Below are positions 9,085-18,591 of a stretch of 64,000 bases of DNA, piece after piece (positions within the stretch are counted from its first letter, which is position 1; every line of letters begins with the position of its first letter). This stretch comes from an uncultured Litoreibacter sp. (GTDB lineage: Bacteria > Pseudomonadota > Alphaproteobacteria > Rhodobacterales > Rhodobacteraceae), in contig NZ_CANMXB010000001.1 of assembly GCF_947501785.1 (NCBI RefSeq), positions 3,104,501 through 3,168,500 on the forward strand. The letters run 5' to 3'. The translations under genes and the position numbers were made by a program. The notes below the pieces were generated by a model. That model searched no databases. It saw nothing but the letters and a program-made list of their open reading frames with translations, and was not told the DNA's origin.

Positions 9085-10338
9085 ATGTCTGCTTTGGCCA
9101 AATCACCCAAGTCCCCGCCGCGAAAGAAGCGCACTCCGGCGAAACCGAAGCCCAAAACCACGCCCAAGCTGACGGACGCCGTGATCGAGGCCAAAGTTGT
9201 GGACGAGGTGGTGGCGACGGAAGCCGTGGATGCGGCGCAAGACAGCCCGGTGGCAGAACAGGCCAAGGATGCGACGTCGCGGGACAAGGCTCCGGAAGCC
9301 GAGGATGCCCCCGCCGACACGCCCGCGGACGCCGATACTGCCCCGCGTGACGCAGCAACCGACGCGCCTTCGCCCTATATGGCGCAAGAGGGCCGGTCGA
9401 GCGGGCTGGTCCCCACAGTTCTGGGTGGTGTCATCGCCGGGGCCATCGGGTTCGGCGCAGCGCTGCTGATTTTCCCGGAGGGGTGGCGCGAAAAGGATGA
9501 CACGCTGGTGACCAGCCTTCAGGCAAGCCTTGCCGAGCAGCAGGAAAGCCTGTCCGGCCTGACTGACCAGATTGGCGACCTGAGCGGGCGCTTCGAGGTT
9601 GACATAAGCGCCCTGCGCGACGATCTGGCCGAGAAGGCAACCGCCGTTGGGGCCCTGGGTGAGCGGCTGGAGAACCTCACAAAAGGCGACGGCAGTGTGG
9701 CCCTGCCCGAAGACGTGCAGCTGCTGCTGAACGCGCAGAAGGAACAGATTTCCGCGCTGACGGCTGATGTTGCCGAAATGGCTGCGGCGGCGAAAGAACG
9801 GATTGCAGCGGCGACCCAACAACAGGAAACCGCAGAACAGGCGGAGGCACGCGTCAAGGCGCGGGGTGCATTGCAGGTGATCCGGCTGGCGCTGGTCAGC
9901 GGGGAGCCTTTTGCCGACGCACTGGTTGATGTTGCACCGGCCACCGATGTGCCCGCCGGGCTGCAAGCCGTGGCGGCTGACGGCGCGCCGACCGCGGCAG
10001 AGCTTCAAGCGCAATACCCCGTTGCAGCGCGGGCTGCTTTGGCAAAGGCCATCCGCGAAGATGCGGGCGATGACACATCAAGCCGCCTGAAGCTGTTCCT
10101 GCAAGATCAGCTGGGCGCACGGTCCCTCACCCCACAGGAAGGCGATGACGCGGATGCGGTGTTGTCCCGCGCCGAGGCGGCGGTAAAGGCCGACGACCTG
10201 GCAACGGCCCTGCAGGAAATTGACGCGCTGTCAGATGTGGCGAAGGCGGAATTTGCCGACTGGCAGGCGGATGCCAAACTGAGAATGGACGCGGTAAGCG
10301 GATTTGAAGCGGTCTCTGACGCGCTGAACGGGAATTAG
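9085..10338 (+). CDS. Mic60/mitofilin-like inner-membrane protein (COG4223)
   Basis: A 417-residue protein. A Lys/Pro-rich cytosolic start is followed by an acidic Ala-rich stretch, one membrane segment at about residues 112-130 (VLGGVIAGAIGFGAALLIF), a long coiled coil at about 140-270, and a C-terminal helical domain. This is the layout of alphaproteobacterial Mic60 relatives, which shape the inner membrane and touch the outer membrane. The place between hemD and hemY is where this gene is known to sit in the class. AGAGG precedes the ATG. The tail after the coiled coil would be periplasmic. Confidence 0.8.
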   Translation: MSALAKSPKSPPRKKRTPAKPKPKTTPKLTDAVIEAKVVDEVVATEAVDAAQDSPVAEQAKDATSRDKAPEAEDAPADTPADADTAPRDAATDAPSPYMAQEGRSSGLVPTVLGGVIAGAIGFGAALLIFPEGWREKDDTLVTSLQASLAEQQESLSGLTDQIGDLSGRFEVDISALRDDLAEKATAVGALGERLENLTKGDGSVALPEDVQLLLNAQKEQISALTADVAEMAAAAKERIAAATQQQETAEQAEARVKARGALQVIRLALVSGEPFADALVDVAPATDVPAGLQAVAADGAPTAAELQAQYPVAARAALAKAIREDAGDDTSSRLKLFLQDQLGARSLTPQEGDDADAVLSRAEAAVKADDLATALQEIDALSDVAKAEFADWQADAKLRMDAVSGFEAVSDALNGN

Positions 10339-10348
10339 GATAGACGTT

Positions 10349-11833
10349 ATGGTATGGTCACTGGTCAAAATTCTGATTTTCGTTGCGGCAATCATCGGGC
10401 TGACGCTTGGGGTGTCCTCACTGCTGGAGACCAGCGGGCAGGTGCGGGTCGAGGTTGCGGAGCGGGAATTTACCCTGACGCCGTTGGTCACATTGGTGGG
10501 CCTCGCCCTGATGCTGTTCGCCTTCTGGGTCGTGCTGAAGCTGCTGAACCTGCTGGTCGCGGTGTTCCGCTTCCTCAACGGCGATGAAACCGCCATTTCG
10601 CGCTATTTTGACCGCTCGCGGGAACGCAAAGGGTTTGAGGCACTGGCGGATGGCCTGATGGCGCTAGCCTCCGGCGAAAGCCGCGCGGCCATGGCGAAGG
10701 CCGCGAAGGCGGAAAAATACCTCAAACGCCCTGAGTTGACCAACCTGATCACCGCGCAAGCCGCCGAGCAATCCGGCGACACCCGCAAGGCGCAGGAAGT
10801 TTACAAACGCCTGCTGACGGATGAGCGGACGCGGTTCGTTGGCGTGCGCGGGATTATGAAACAGAAATTGGCTGAGGGCGACACCGGCACCGCCCTGAAG
10901 CTGGCGGAAAAGGCCTTCGCGCTGAAGCCCAAGCACGAAGAAACGCAGGACGTTCTGCTGAAATTGCAGGCCGGTTCCGAGGATTGGTCCGGCGCGCGCA
11001 AGACGCTGAACGCCAAGCTGAAACACGGCTCCCTGCCGCGTGACGTGCACAAACGCCGCGACGCGGTGCTGGCGCTGTCGGAGGCCAAGGATATCATCGA
11101 AGACGGCAACACCATCGAGGCGCGCGAAACCGCCATCGAGGCCAACCGCCTGTCGCCTGACCTGATCCCCGCCGCCATAATGGCCGCACGAACCTACATA
11201 GAGCAGGGCAAGAAACGCTACGCTGGCCGGGTGCTGAAAAAGGCATGGGACGCGCAGCCCCACCCTGAGCTGGCCGCGTGCTACGCCGAGATCGAACCTG
11301 ACGAAACCCCGCAAGCCCGGATCAAGCGCTTCAATGGGTTGACCAAAAGCTCGGCGACCCATGCTGAAAGCAAGATGCTGCAGGCCGAGCTGAACATCGC
11401 CGCAGAAGACTTCCCCGAAGCGCGCCGCTCCTTGGGCGATCTGGTTGACACCCAACCCAACGCCCGGACATTGACCATCATGGCCGCGATTGAGCGCGGT
11501 GAAGGGGCTGACGACGCCGTGGTGCGCGGCTGGCTGGCCAAAGCGCTCAGCGCCCCGCGCGGCCCGCAATGGGTTTGCGAAAACTGCCAACAGGTGCATG
11601 GCAGCTGGGAACCGGTATGCAACAACTGCCAAAGCTTCGACACGCTCAGCTGGAAAGAGCCTCCGCAGGCCGAGGTGGTCCCAACGTCTGGCGCAGAGAT
11701 GCTGCCCCTGATCGTGGGCGCACTGGAAGACAAGTCCGAGGACGAGCCCGAGGCCGTCGAAGAGCACGTGGTCGAGGTCATCTCGACCGATGTGGTTGAG
11801 CCAGAGGACGCGCCCTCTGACGACAAGAAATAG
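10349..11833 (+). CDS. hemY: HemY-type inner-membrane TPR protein
   Basis: A 494-residue protein with two N-terminal membrane segments (about residues 4-24 and 46-66), which is the HemY_N layout. Helical TPR-like repeats run from about residue 90 to 400. A C-terminal CENCQQVHGSW...CNNCQSFDTLSW is a four-cysteine zinc ribbon seen in the alphaproteobacterial form. It is linked to haem synthesis by genome position rather than by a defined reaction. It starts 10 bases after the Mic60-like stop, so hemD, the Mic60-like gene and hemY probably share an operon. An acidic tail ends the protein. Confidence 0.85.
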   Translation: MVWSLVKILIFVAAIIGLTLGVSSLLETSGQVRVEVAEREFTLTPLVTLVGLALMLFAFWVVLKLLNLLVAVFRFLNGDETAISRYFDRSRERKGFEALADGLMALASGESRAAMAKAAKAEKYLKRPELTNLITAQAAEQSGDTRKAQEVYKRLLTDERTRFVGVRGIMKQKLAEGDTGTALKLAEKAFALKPKHEETQDVLLKLQAGSEDWSGARKTLNAKLKHGSLPRDVHKRRDAVLALSEAKDIIEDGNTIEARETAIEANRLSPDLIPAAIMAARTYIEQGKKRYAGRVLKKAWDAQPHPELAACYAEIEPDETPQARIKRFNGLTKSSATHAESKMLQAELNIAAEDFPEARRSLGDLVDTQPNARTLTIMAAIERGEGADDAVVRGWLAKALSAPRGPQWVCENCQQVHGSWEPVCNNCQSFDTLSWKEPPQAEVVPTSGAEMLPLIVGALEDKSEDEPEAVEEHVVEVISTDVVEPEDAPSDDKK

Positions 11834-11887
11834 GTCGCCCAAAGCGGCTTGAATTCGGTTGGGTGAGCGTTTAAATCGCCCAGCACC

Positions 11888-11963
11888 GCCTCAATAGCTC
11901 AGCTGGTAGAGCAGGTCCTTCGTAAGGACAAGGTCGGGGGTTCGAGTCCCTCTTGAGGCACCA
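11888..11963 (+). tRNA. tRNA-Thr (anticodon CGT)
   Basis: A full cloverleaf. The acceptor arms GCCTCAA and TTGAGGC pair fully, the D-arm is GCTC/GAGC, the anticodon loop TTCGTAA gives anticodon CGT (codon ACG), and the T-loop is TTCGAGT. The 3' CCA is encoded. One mismatch (G27-A43) is seen at the top of the anticodon stem. The last 16 bases are duplicated at 61385-61400, so this gene is the island's insertion site and stays intact after insertion. Confidence 0.95.
11948..11963 (+). repeat. Left attachment repeat (att) in the tRNA-Thr 3' end
   Basis: CCCTCTTGAGGCACCA is identical to 61385-61400. The flanks differ on both sides (T before and AAAA after here, G before and CTTC after there), so the repeat is exactly 16 bases. 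It is the 3' end of the T-arm and acceptor stem, the usual target of P4-type integrases. Confidence 0.9.
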
Positions 11964-12314
11964 AAAACTAACATAAAATATATATAAAACAGTAACCTAG
12001 AAAGTTTGTGGAAATTGTAACCACCTATTTACCCACCCAGATGCGAGTGATGTTTGTGCAGATGCCGAGTTCGCGACGGCAATCGCCTGCAATCCGACGG
12101 CTTCGAATGCACCCAGTCGCCGATGTCGCGCCGCTCAAGTATGTCTCAAATGAGCAGAAAACGGAATTTGCAAAGTTTCGAGAGCGGCCCATTCCGGACT
12201 TTCGCCCCACCTTCAAGATGCTGCGGTCGCAGCCCGCATTGCCGCCATTCGCTGCACCCGCAAAGCCACATGAAGGTCGGGCTCACACATTGCGGGACTT
12301 CGCTGCCTTTCTCG
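11964..12314. other. Gene-free stretch after the left att
   Basis: No convincing gene is seen. The part 12180-12310 has alternating GCAGCCCGCATTGCCGCCATT-type words found in other island gaps, and looks like a decayed copy of that dispersed repeat family. Open frames through it have the low-complexity composition of non-coding DNA. Confidence 0.4.
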
Positions 12315-12611
12315 CTATTCGTAGACAACGCCCGGTTCCAAAACTTCAAAGCCTATAATTTCGAATTCATACATGCCGCTCTGGTCGGATTTTTCGGCTC
12401 GGGCAATCAGCTTGCCTTCCTCACTCCGAAAAACCGCATGGGCTGTGTGAATCGCTCGATAACAATGGCTTCCGTCCGGATAGATGTATTTCAACAATGG
12501 ATTGGTCTCCTGGAAAACCGGCTGTGCCGGAAGTTGCGTTGAATTGAAACTCGCATATTCACAGACCAACAATGTACTTTTTTCTGCTGTCGGTTCTCTG
12601 CGTTGCAACAT
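12315..12611 (-). CDS. Hypothetical protein
   Basis: A 98-residue open frame with balanced amino-acid use, for example YEFEIIGFEVLEPG near the end and GSHCYRAIHTAHAVFRSEEG in the middle. It looks like a small soluble beta-rich protein. I do not recognise it. There is no clear ribosome site at the ATG (12611), and no domain or neighbour gives a hint of function. It may also be the remnant of a longer gene. Confidence 0.35.
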   Translation of the reverse strand: MLQRREPTAEKSTLLVCEYASFNSTQLPAQPVFQETNPLLKYIYPDGSHCYRAIHTAHAVFRSEEGKLIARAEKSDQSGMYEFEIIGFEVLEPGVVYE

Positions 12612-12846
12612 TCAACAGAATGGGCTCTACGCGGCCACTAGATCGAACGCAGCATCTTGCCTGTTAGGTTCCGCCGCCACTGGTAAAGTCGGCCCAAACC
12701 CGAGATTGACCCACCGTACGCCATGCTGCGCTTGCAGCCCGCTTAACGGTCATTCGCCGCGATAGCGAAAGTTCGAAGTGGGTGAATGGTAATGGAACGA
12801 GACAATACCGTCGTTCGAAAGCAACCAGTTCGCATGCAGTTTTGCG
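12612..12846. repeat. Decayed intergenic repeat copy
   Basis: No gene is seen. Words such as GCAGCATCTTGCC, ATGCTGCGCTTGCAGCCCGC and GGTCATTCGCCGC match, loosely, other gaps of the island (12180-12300, 13740-13880, 18350-18510). It is read as a degenerate member of a dispersed family. Confidence 0.35.
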
Positions 12847-13515
12847 TCAGGTCGTTTGCTCGACCAAGTCATCCAACATTTGCTCAGCTTCCTCAAAGCT
12901 TTTCGCCGATGCATCAACACCCAATAGCCTAATGGGATGTTCGTCGACAGCTACAAGCGAACCCGACACGAGTATTCTTACGTCCGGTCGGCTGACCCTG
13001 ACGCTCCGCACCAAATTGTAGAGTTGGTGCATTGAATTCTTCGAACCAATTGACAACCCTAAGATGGTTGCTGGCGAGTGCTCAATTTCAGATAGCAATT
13101 TGGCATGGCTCAAGTGAGTTATCAAACGTATCTGCCAGCCCTTCGACCTTTGAATATTGGCAGCCATACGCAACCCTGCAGTGTGCTCATCTCCCGGGAC
13201 GGTAGCAAAAAAAGCTTGGCGTTTCGGCAGTCCGTCGATAGTTGGCTTCGGACATGCGTACTCTTTTACTATCTGTTCCAGTCGAACCATAGCTACGTGC
13301 ACCTCTAGGAAGGTCACACGGTCTTCGTTCCAAAAGTCATCAAATCGTTCGGCAACGGGTTTCAGCACGTCAAAATACAAATTGTGTATCGAAAGGCCTT
13401 GAGACATGAGCCTAGCGGCGGCAGAAGAGCCGCCACGGACGCCACCAGTGCAGAGCGTTTGGCACAATCCATCCCTGTCATCATCTGAAATATGAAAATT
13501 CTTACCTGACCGCAT
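12847..13515 (-). CDS. Stand-alone cobalamin-binding protein, PpaA/AerR-like
   Basis: A 222-residue protein. The helical first half (FDVLKPVAERFDDFWNEDRV then FLEVHVAMVRLEQIV) is the capping bundle seen in PpaA/AerR and in the SCHIC domain of AppA. The second half is a B12-binding Rossmann fold with the cobalt-ligand signature D-x-H-x-x-G (GDEHTAG), then LGLSIGS and a late VSGSLVA. In anoxygenic phototrophs such proteins sense light or redox state and change the activity of the repressor PpsR/CrtJ. No photosynthesis genes are visible here, so the target is unknown. A strong ribosome site (GGGAGG) precedes the ATG. Confidence 0.75.
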   Translation of the reverse strand: MRSGKNFHISDDDRDGLCQTLCTGGVRGGSSAAARLMSQGLSIHNLYFDVLKPVAERFDDFWNEDRVTFLEVHVAMVRLEQIVKEYACPKPTIDGLPKRQAFFATVPGDEHTAGLRMAANIQRSKGWQIRLITHLSHAKLLSEIEHSPATILGLSIGSKNSMHQLYNLVRSVRVSRPDVRILVSGSLVAVDEHPIRLLGVDASAKSFEEAEQMLDDLVEQTT

Positions 13516-13907
13516 CTACCTCCCGCCTTCGCCGTTTGACGTAGTGACGAGGCATCAGGATGTAAAGCTTGAGGTGAGGGAACGCTGGTGTAGAACAAAC
13601 CAGCCTCTCAATTCACGGAAAGGCTGGTGATCCTCCCTTGGCTGAAGCTTGCAAAATTGCGGCTCTGGATGTTTGGAACCGCATGCCAATGGATCGCTCA
13701 ACCTAAAATAACCAGTCGACGTCTAGCTCGGCCCATTGCAGACCAACGCCCGACCATCAGGATGCTGCATCAGCAGCCCGCAAAGCTGGCATTCGTAACG
13801 CGTGAGAAATTGAATGCTGCTCTAACCCACGGTCCGCCGGTCGAAGCCGACCTTCGCAGCATCTGCTTTAAGGTCTGGAAATGGCGCATTGCGTTCATTG
13901 GTTGGCG
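13516..13907. other. Gene-free stretch: promoter of the B12 gene plus decayed repeat
   Basis: The first 100 bases should hold the promoter of the leftward B12-domain gene. The part 13735-13880 has GATGCTGCATCAGCAGCCCGC and GCAGCATCTGCTTTAAGG, words shared with other island gaps. No gene is seen. Confidence 0.4.
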
Positions 13908-15107
13908 TCACGCGGTATCTGACAGCCCCGCGTTTGATTTCAACAGAAACTGCGACCAAATTGGCCCGCAGGCCGCGCCTATTTCGCGTGCTTTCCGACC
14001 CATTTCCCCGGCTTCAATCTTTGGTGGGATGAGACCTCGGGTATCTTGGTTGGAAATGTAGCGGCGGGTTCGTTCAACCAATGTTCGTTTCACATCCAGA
14101 GGTAGACCGCCGTCGATTAAGATCGCCTCAAAATCGATAACCGCGCAGGTCGACAGGGCGGCTTTGGCAAGTTCTTGAGCGGTTTGCCTGATCCAAGGTT
14201 CAACGTAGCGTTCGTACGAGCTCCAGTCGTCATTGCTCCAAAGGCCGCTTGGGTCCAAGCCAACTTCGGCAAGACGCGCTTCTAAAAGATGAATGGAAGC
14301 GATGTCGATCAACTGTCTGCTTTCGCCATTTGGCCCGACACTTCGAAGTGATCCGAGAGCACCTGCGTTACCTTGATGGCCTTCGAAAACCGAGTGGTTC
14401 AGGACGATACCGCCACCCACGAAGGCCGCCACAAAGAAATATGCATAGTCTCTAAATTCTTTGCCGCGTCCGTAGACGTGTTCTGCACGACATGCAGCGG
14501 TGGCGTCATTGACCACATGTACTGGGAGGTCAGAGAACTCGGCAATTTCGTCTTGGAAGCCAATGTCTTTCCAGAGCGCAAATTCTTCGGCAGTGGCCCC
14601 AACCATTTCATGCCAATTCCAAAGTTCAAACGGAGCGGCGACACCGATACCGCAAATCCGATCTTGCAGCTTCTCTGGTAAAACATCCGTCAACTCAGTG
14701 ATGCCAGAACGCAAAAAGCTGAACAATTCATCCGGCAACGGGTAGTCAAAACTGGTCGTAGCCTCAGCGCGTACTGACCCGACGAAATCCATCAAGACAA
14801 TTTTTGCGTTGCGTCTTCCGATGTTAATTCCAAACGAAAAAACACCATCAGCGGCAAGTAACATTGGCACAGACGGCTTGCCAACTTTGCCCTTAACTGG
14901 CGTGCCTTTTTCAAGCAATCCATCTTTTTCTAGCTTCCTGAGAATAACCGAGACCGTTTGTGGAGACAGGCCTGCAATCCGAGCGAGATCGCTACCGGGC
15001 ACCGGGCCATTTCGCTGTAGCATGGAAAGGAGTAGTCGTTCGTTATGGTTGCGTAAACCGCTTTGATTTACGCCGCCACTTAAAGTTCTGATCTTTGACC
15101 CGTCCAT
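13908..15107 (-). CDS. frcR: ROK-family transcriptional regulator, FrcR-like
   Basis: About 399 residues. An N-terminal winged helix (GLSPQTVSVILRKLEKDGLL, about residues 50-70) is followed by a ROK sugar-kinase-type domain with FGINIG, the GIGVAAPFE turn, and GGGIVLNHSVFEGHQGNAGALG. The zinc-binding CxCGxxGC stretch of many ROK proteins is absent at the expected place. It is divergent from a fructose-type ABC transporter, so it most likely represses that operon until sugar binds. The start at 15107 (MDGSKIRTL) is preferred because AAGG lies 9 bases upstream, although an ATG at 15128 is in frame. The call as FrcR rests on its neighbours. Confidence 0.8.
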   Translation of the reverse strand: MDGSKIRTLSGGVNQSGLRNHNERLLLSMLQRNGPVPGSDLARIAGLSPQTVSVILRKLEKDGLLEKGTPVKGKVGKPSVPMLLAADGVFSFGINIGRRNAKIVLMDFVGSVRAEATTSFDYPLPDELFSFLRSGITELTDVLPEKLQDRICGIGVAAPFELWNWHEMVGATAEEFALWKDIGFQDEIAEFSDLPVHVVNDATAACRAEHVYGRGKEFRDYAYFFVAAFVGGGIVLNHSVFEGHQGNAGALGSLRSVGPNGESRQLIDIASIHLLEARLAEVGLDPSGLWSNDDWSSYERYVEPWIRQTAQELAKAALSTCAVIDFEAILIDGGLPLDVKRTLVERTRRYISNQDTRGLIPPKIEAGEMGRKAREIGAACGPIWSQFLLKSNAGLSDTA

Positions 15108-15158
15108 ATAAATAGGCCTTATACGCATTAATCTGCAGGTATAAAGCTACATTCCATA

Positions 15159-15185
15159 ATTAATAAATCAAGTTTATTTATTAAT
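15159..15185. promoter_or_regulatory. AT-rich palindrome, likely ROK operator, beside a -35 box
   Basis: ATTAATAAA (15159-15167) and TTTATTAAT (15177-15185) form a 9-base inverted repeat in the frcR-frcB divergent region. TTGACA at 15185-15190 touches its right end and may be the -35 box for frcB. The -10 element is weak. A repressor bound here would block both directions, but this is inferred. Confidence 0.5.
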
Positions 15186-15280
15186 TGACAGTATTGAAAG
15201 AATCAGTTTTCCTAAGGTCAGTTCCGTCACTTGCGCGGAAGTTCGCTCCGTTTATTCGGATCAACGTCTGGGAGGACAAC

Positions 15281-16300
15281 ATGAAGAAATTACTCGCCAC
15301 ATCCGCTGTTGCATTGACTGCCTTGTCCGGCGCAGCTTTTGCTGATGGCCATGCAGTAACAGCCTGCTTGATTACAAAAACTGACACCAACCCCTTCTTC
15401 GTAAAGATGAAAGAGGGGGCAGAAGCCAAAGCCGCAGAGCTTGGCATGACACTTAAATCCTTCGCCGGTAAAGTTGACGGCGACCACGAAACACAGGTGG
15501 CGGCGATTGAGACCTGCATCGCTGATGGTGCAAAGGGCATCTTGTTGACCGCATCCGACACCTCCTCCATCGTGTCTTCTGTTCAACAAGCCCGCGACGC
15601 CGGTTTGGTCGTCATTGCTCTCGATACACCGCTGTCTCCGATTGATGCCGCAGACATGACATTCGCTACAGACAACTTCCTTGCCGGCGAATTGATCGGC
15701 AAGTGGGCCGCTGCAAAATTGGGTGATGATGCCGCGAACGCAAAAATCGCAATGCTTGATCTGGCCGTATCCCAACCGACCGTTGGCGTTTTGCGCGACC
15801 AAGGCTTTTTGCAAGGCTTCGGAATCGAACTGGGCGACCCGAACAAGTGGGGCGACGAAGATGACCCACGGATTGTCGGCAATGACGTAACCGCCGGTAA
15901 TGAAGAAGGCGGTCGTAAGGCGATGGAAAACCTTCTGGCGAAAGACCCAGAGATCAACGTTGTCTACACCATCAACGAGCCAGCCGCTGCCGGTGCGTAT
16001 GAAGCTTTGAAATCCATCGGCCGCGAGAATGACGTTCTCATCGTTTCCGTTGATGGTGGTTGCCCCGGTGTTGAGAACATCAAAGACGGCGTGATCGGTG
16101 CAACGTCGCAGCAATACCCATTATTGATGGCATCCAAAGGTGTTGAGGCAATTGCGGCTTGGGCGAAAGACGGAACCAAGCCAGCAAACACGCCGGGCAA
16201 GGATTTCTTTGACACGGGCGTTGCGTTGGTCACTGACGAACCTGCGGATGGCGTTGACAGCATTGATACCACTGAGGGCACAAACCTCTGCTGGGGCTAA
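15281..16300 (+). CDS. frcB: Fructose-type ABC transporter, periplasmic binding protein
   Basis: A 339-residue periplasmic protein with a clear signal peptide ([21 protein letters not shown]). The mature start [21 protein letters not shown] and the middle [26 protein letters not shown] and VSVDGGCPG closely match what I recall of Sinorhizobium FrcB, which binds fructose, ribose and mannose. GGGAGG lies 7 bases before the ATG at 15281. A longer in-frame start at 15185 would add 32 residues ahead of the signal peptide and is rejected. A stem-loop follows the gene, so binding protein is probably made in excess over the permease. Confidence 0.9.
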   Translation: MKKLLATSAVALTALSGAAFADGHAVTACLITKTDTNPFFVKMKEGAEAKAAELGMTLKSFAGKVDGDHETQVAAIETCIADGAKGILLTASDTSSIVSSVQQARDAGLVVIALDTPLSPIDAADMTFATDNFLAGELIGKWAAAKLGDDAANAKIAMLDLAVSQPTVGVLRDQGFLQGFGIELGDPNKWGDEDDPRIVGNDVTAGNEEGGRKAMENLLAKDPEINVVYTINEPAAAGAYEALKSIGRENDVLIVSVDGGCPGVENIKDGVIGATSQQYPLLMASKGVEAIAAWAKDGTKPANTPGKDFFDTGVALVTDEPADGVDSIDTTEGTNLCWG

Positions 16301-16335
16301 TGACGATCCGGCAAGAACTGACATAAGCTAACAAG

Positions 16336-16361
16336 AAGGGGCGGCATTGCTCGCCCCTTTT
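16336..16361 (+). terminator. Stem-loop between frcB and frcC
   Basis: AAGGGGCG / CGCCCCTT with an 8-base loop and a short T run. It lies 20 bases before frcC inside the operon. It would act as a partial terminator or 3' stabiliser, raising frcB mRNA over frcCA. Confidence 0.7.
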
Positions 16362-16380
16362 ACTTAAGCGGAGGGGCACC

Positions 16381-17421
16381 ATGTCAAACGTGAACACAAC
16401 AGAAGACGGCATCGCAAAGTTTGACTCTCCACACCGCGGTGTTGTTGGGACAATCCAGCATTGGCTGCATATAAACCCAGCCTTGGTCCCTCTGATCGTA
16501 CTGGTCGCATCGATTGTGGTTTTCGGCCTTTTGTTGGGGTCAAAGTTCTTCTCCCCGTTCGCACTGACACTCATACTGCAACAAGTTCAGATCGTGGGCA
16601 TCGTTGCAGCTGCTCAATCGCTTGTGATCCTAACGGCTGGCATCGACCTAAGTGTTGGGGCCATTGCGGTCATCTCATCCGTGGTGATGGGACAATTTAC
16701 ATTTCGGTATGGCTTGCCCGTTGAAGTTGCAGTCGCTTGTGGTTTGATCGTGGGAACGGCCGTCGGATACCTCAACGGATGGCTCATCGCAGTCATGAAG
16801 CTGCCCCCGTTTATCGTCACGCTTGGCATGTGGCAGATCGTTTTGGCCGCGAACTTCTTGTACTCTGCCAACGAGACAATCCGCAGCCAAGACATCGCAA
16901 AAAACGCAGCCCTTTTGCAGCTCCTCGGGGCGAAATTCAAAATCGGCGGAGCGGTGTTTACAGTCGGCGTTCTATTCATGGTCATATTGGTCATCATGCT
17001 GGCCTATATCCTCCGTCACACCGCATGGGGTCGTCACGTCTACGCGGTTGGGGACGATCCAGAAGCAGCAGAACTATCTGGGGTCAACGTTAAAGGCACA
17101 TTGATCTCAGTCTATGCAGTGGCAGGTTTGATCTGTGGATTTGCAGGCTGGGCGTTGATCGGTCGCATCGGATCGGTATCACCGACATCAGGCCAGCTTC
17201 TCAACATCGAAAGCATTACGGCTGTGGTAATCGGGGGCATATCGTTATTCGGTGGACGCGGATCGATCCTTGGTACCTTCTTCGGTGCGCTCATTGTCGG
17301 CGTCTTCACCCTTGGCCTGCGTCTAATGGGTGCCGACGCCCAATGGACGTATCTCTTGATCGGCGTCCTCATCATCGCCGCCGTCGCCGTTGATCAATGG
17401 ATTAGAAAGGTATCAGCCTAA
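16381..17421 (+). CDS. frcC: Fructose-type ABC transporter permease
   Basis: A 346-residue inner-membrane protein of the RbsC/XylH type with about nine membrane segments. It has the family-typical AAAQSLVILTAGIDLSVGAI near residue 80, the cytoplasmic ATPase-contact region AVGDDPEAAELSGVNV, and GGISLFGGRGSILGTFFGAL later. It forms the channel for the sugar delivered by FrcB. GGAGGGG lies just upstream of the ATG. Its TAA stop overlaps the frcA ATG by one base. Confidence 0.92.
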   Translation: MSNVNTTEDGIAKFDSPHRGVVGTIQHWLHINPALVPLIVLVASIVVFGLLLGSKFFSPFALTLILQQVQIVGIVAAAQSLVILTAGIDLSVGAIAVISSVVMGQFTFRYGLPVEVAVACGLIVGTAVGYLNGWLIAVMKLPPFIVTLGMWQIVLAANFLYSANETIRSQDIAKNAALLQLLGAKFKIGGAVFTVGVLFMVILVIMLAYILRHTAWGRHVYAVGDDPEAAELSGVNVKGTLISVYAVAGLICGFAGWALIGRIGSVSPTSGQLLNIESITAVVIGGISLFGGRGSILGTFFGALIVGVFTLGLRLMGADAQWTYLLIGVLIIAAVAVDQWIRKVSA

Positions 17422-18197
17422 TGGAACCCATTCTCAAAGGTCGTGGCCTCGTTAAACGCTACGGTAAAGTTACAGCACTTGATCATTGCGATTTCGATCT
17501 AATGCCGGGCGAAATTTTAGCCGTAATTGGCGACAACGGTGCCGGAAAATCATCGCTGATCAAGGCAGTCTCCGGTGCCGTTATCCCAGATGAAGGCGAA
17601 GTGTTTTTGGAAGGTGAACGGATCAATTTCAAATCCCCCATCCAAGCGCGTGAGGCGGGAATCGAAACGGTTTACCAAACGCTTGCCATGTCGCCGGCGC
17701 TGTCGATTGCAGACAACATGTTCATGGGGCGCGAAATCCGCAAACAGGGTTTTATGGGAACCGTAATGCGTCAACTTGATCGCGCCAAAATGGAGAAGAT
17801 GGCCCGTGATAAGCTCACCGAGCTTGGCCTGATGACAATCCAAAACATCAACCAAGCGGTTGAAACACTATCAGGAGGCCAACGCCAAGGCGTCGCCGTT
17901 GCGCGCGCTGCAGCCTTTGGGTCTAAAGTGATTATCCTTGATGAGCCCACAGCGGCTTTGGGTGTTAAGGAATCCCGAAAAGTTCTGGAGTTGATCCAAG
18001 ATGTCAAATCGCGCGGCATCCCGATCATTCTAATCAGCCACAACATGCCTCACGTTTTCGAGGTGGCCGACCGTATCCACATTCACCGCTTGGGCAAACG
18101 GTTGTGCGTGATCAATCCAAAAGACTACACAATGTCCGACGCAGTAGCCTTCATGACTGGAGCGAAAGACGCACCAAGAGAAGGGTTGGCCGCCTAG
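17421..18197 (+). CDS. frcA: Fructose-type ABC transporter ATPase
   Basis: A 258-residue single-domain ATPase, in contrast to the double-domain RbsA type, which agrees with FrcA. Walker A is GDNGAGKSSLIKA, the signature is LSGGQRQGVAVARA, Walker B is VIILDEPTAAL, and the switch His lies in LISHNM. It drives uptake with FrcB and FrcC. No frcK-type kinase follows; the next 394 bases hold no gene. The incoming sugar would have to be phosphorylated by an enzyme coded elsewhere. Confidence 0.92.
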   Translation: MEPILKGRGLVKRYGKVTALDHCDFDLMPGEILAVIGDNGAGKSSLIKAVSGAVIPDEGEVFLEGERINFKSPIQAREAGIETVYQTLAMSPALSIADNMFMGREIRKQGFMGTVMRQLDRAKMEKMARDKLTELGLMTIQNINQAVETLSGGQRQGVAVARAAAFGSKVIILDEPTAALGVKESRKVLELIQDVKSRGIPIILISHNMPHVFEVADRIHIHRLGKRLCVINPKDYTMSDAVAFMTGAKDAPREGLAA

Positions 18198-18591
18198 GCC
18201 GACTGCCGTGCCTGGCTCTGTTTCGTTGAGCAACTGATCCAATAGTTCGCATCTTGATTGATGTTAGTTTCAACTAGGACGTAAGTGCGAACGGCCTAAA
18301 AATCGAATGACGCCTTTCACAAAGCCCGGTCATTAGTGGTTAACTCAGCATCAGTCGGTCTAGGTTCTCTGCCGCCATCGGAGCAATCGCAGCATCTGTT
18401 CGGCAATGGAGGCTCGAACCGATACGGACGGCCCTAGGCTGCCTTTACCCGGTCAGATAGATGCTGCGGTGCAGGCCGTCAAACCAGCCATTCGGTCACT
18501 TCGTTTCTTCCTATGATTGGTAGACGAAGGGTTCTTGGCCTTGGCGTTAGACAGGAGTTAGATCTAGAGCGATGTTTGTCGGCATGAAGAA
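18198..18591. other. Gene-free stretch with a decayed repeat
   Basis: No gene is seen after frcA. The part 18350-18510 has GCAGCATCTGTTCGGCAATGG and GATAGATGCTGCGGTGCAGG, which are close to words in other island gaps (44483-44504, 53112-53130, 56322-56340). The last 60 bases should hold the promoter of the next gene. Confidence 0.4.

Noticed and set aside
12054-12542. 162-codon + strand frame
   Set aside because: Crosses a decayed repeat, rich in Cys, Arg and Ser with no ribosome site.
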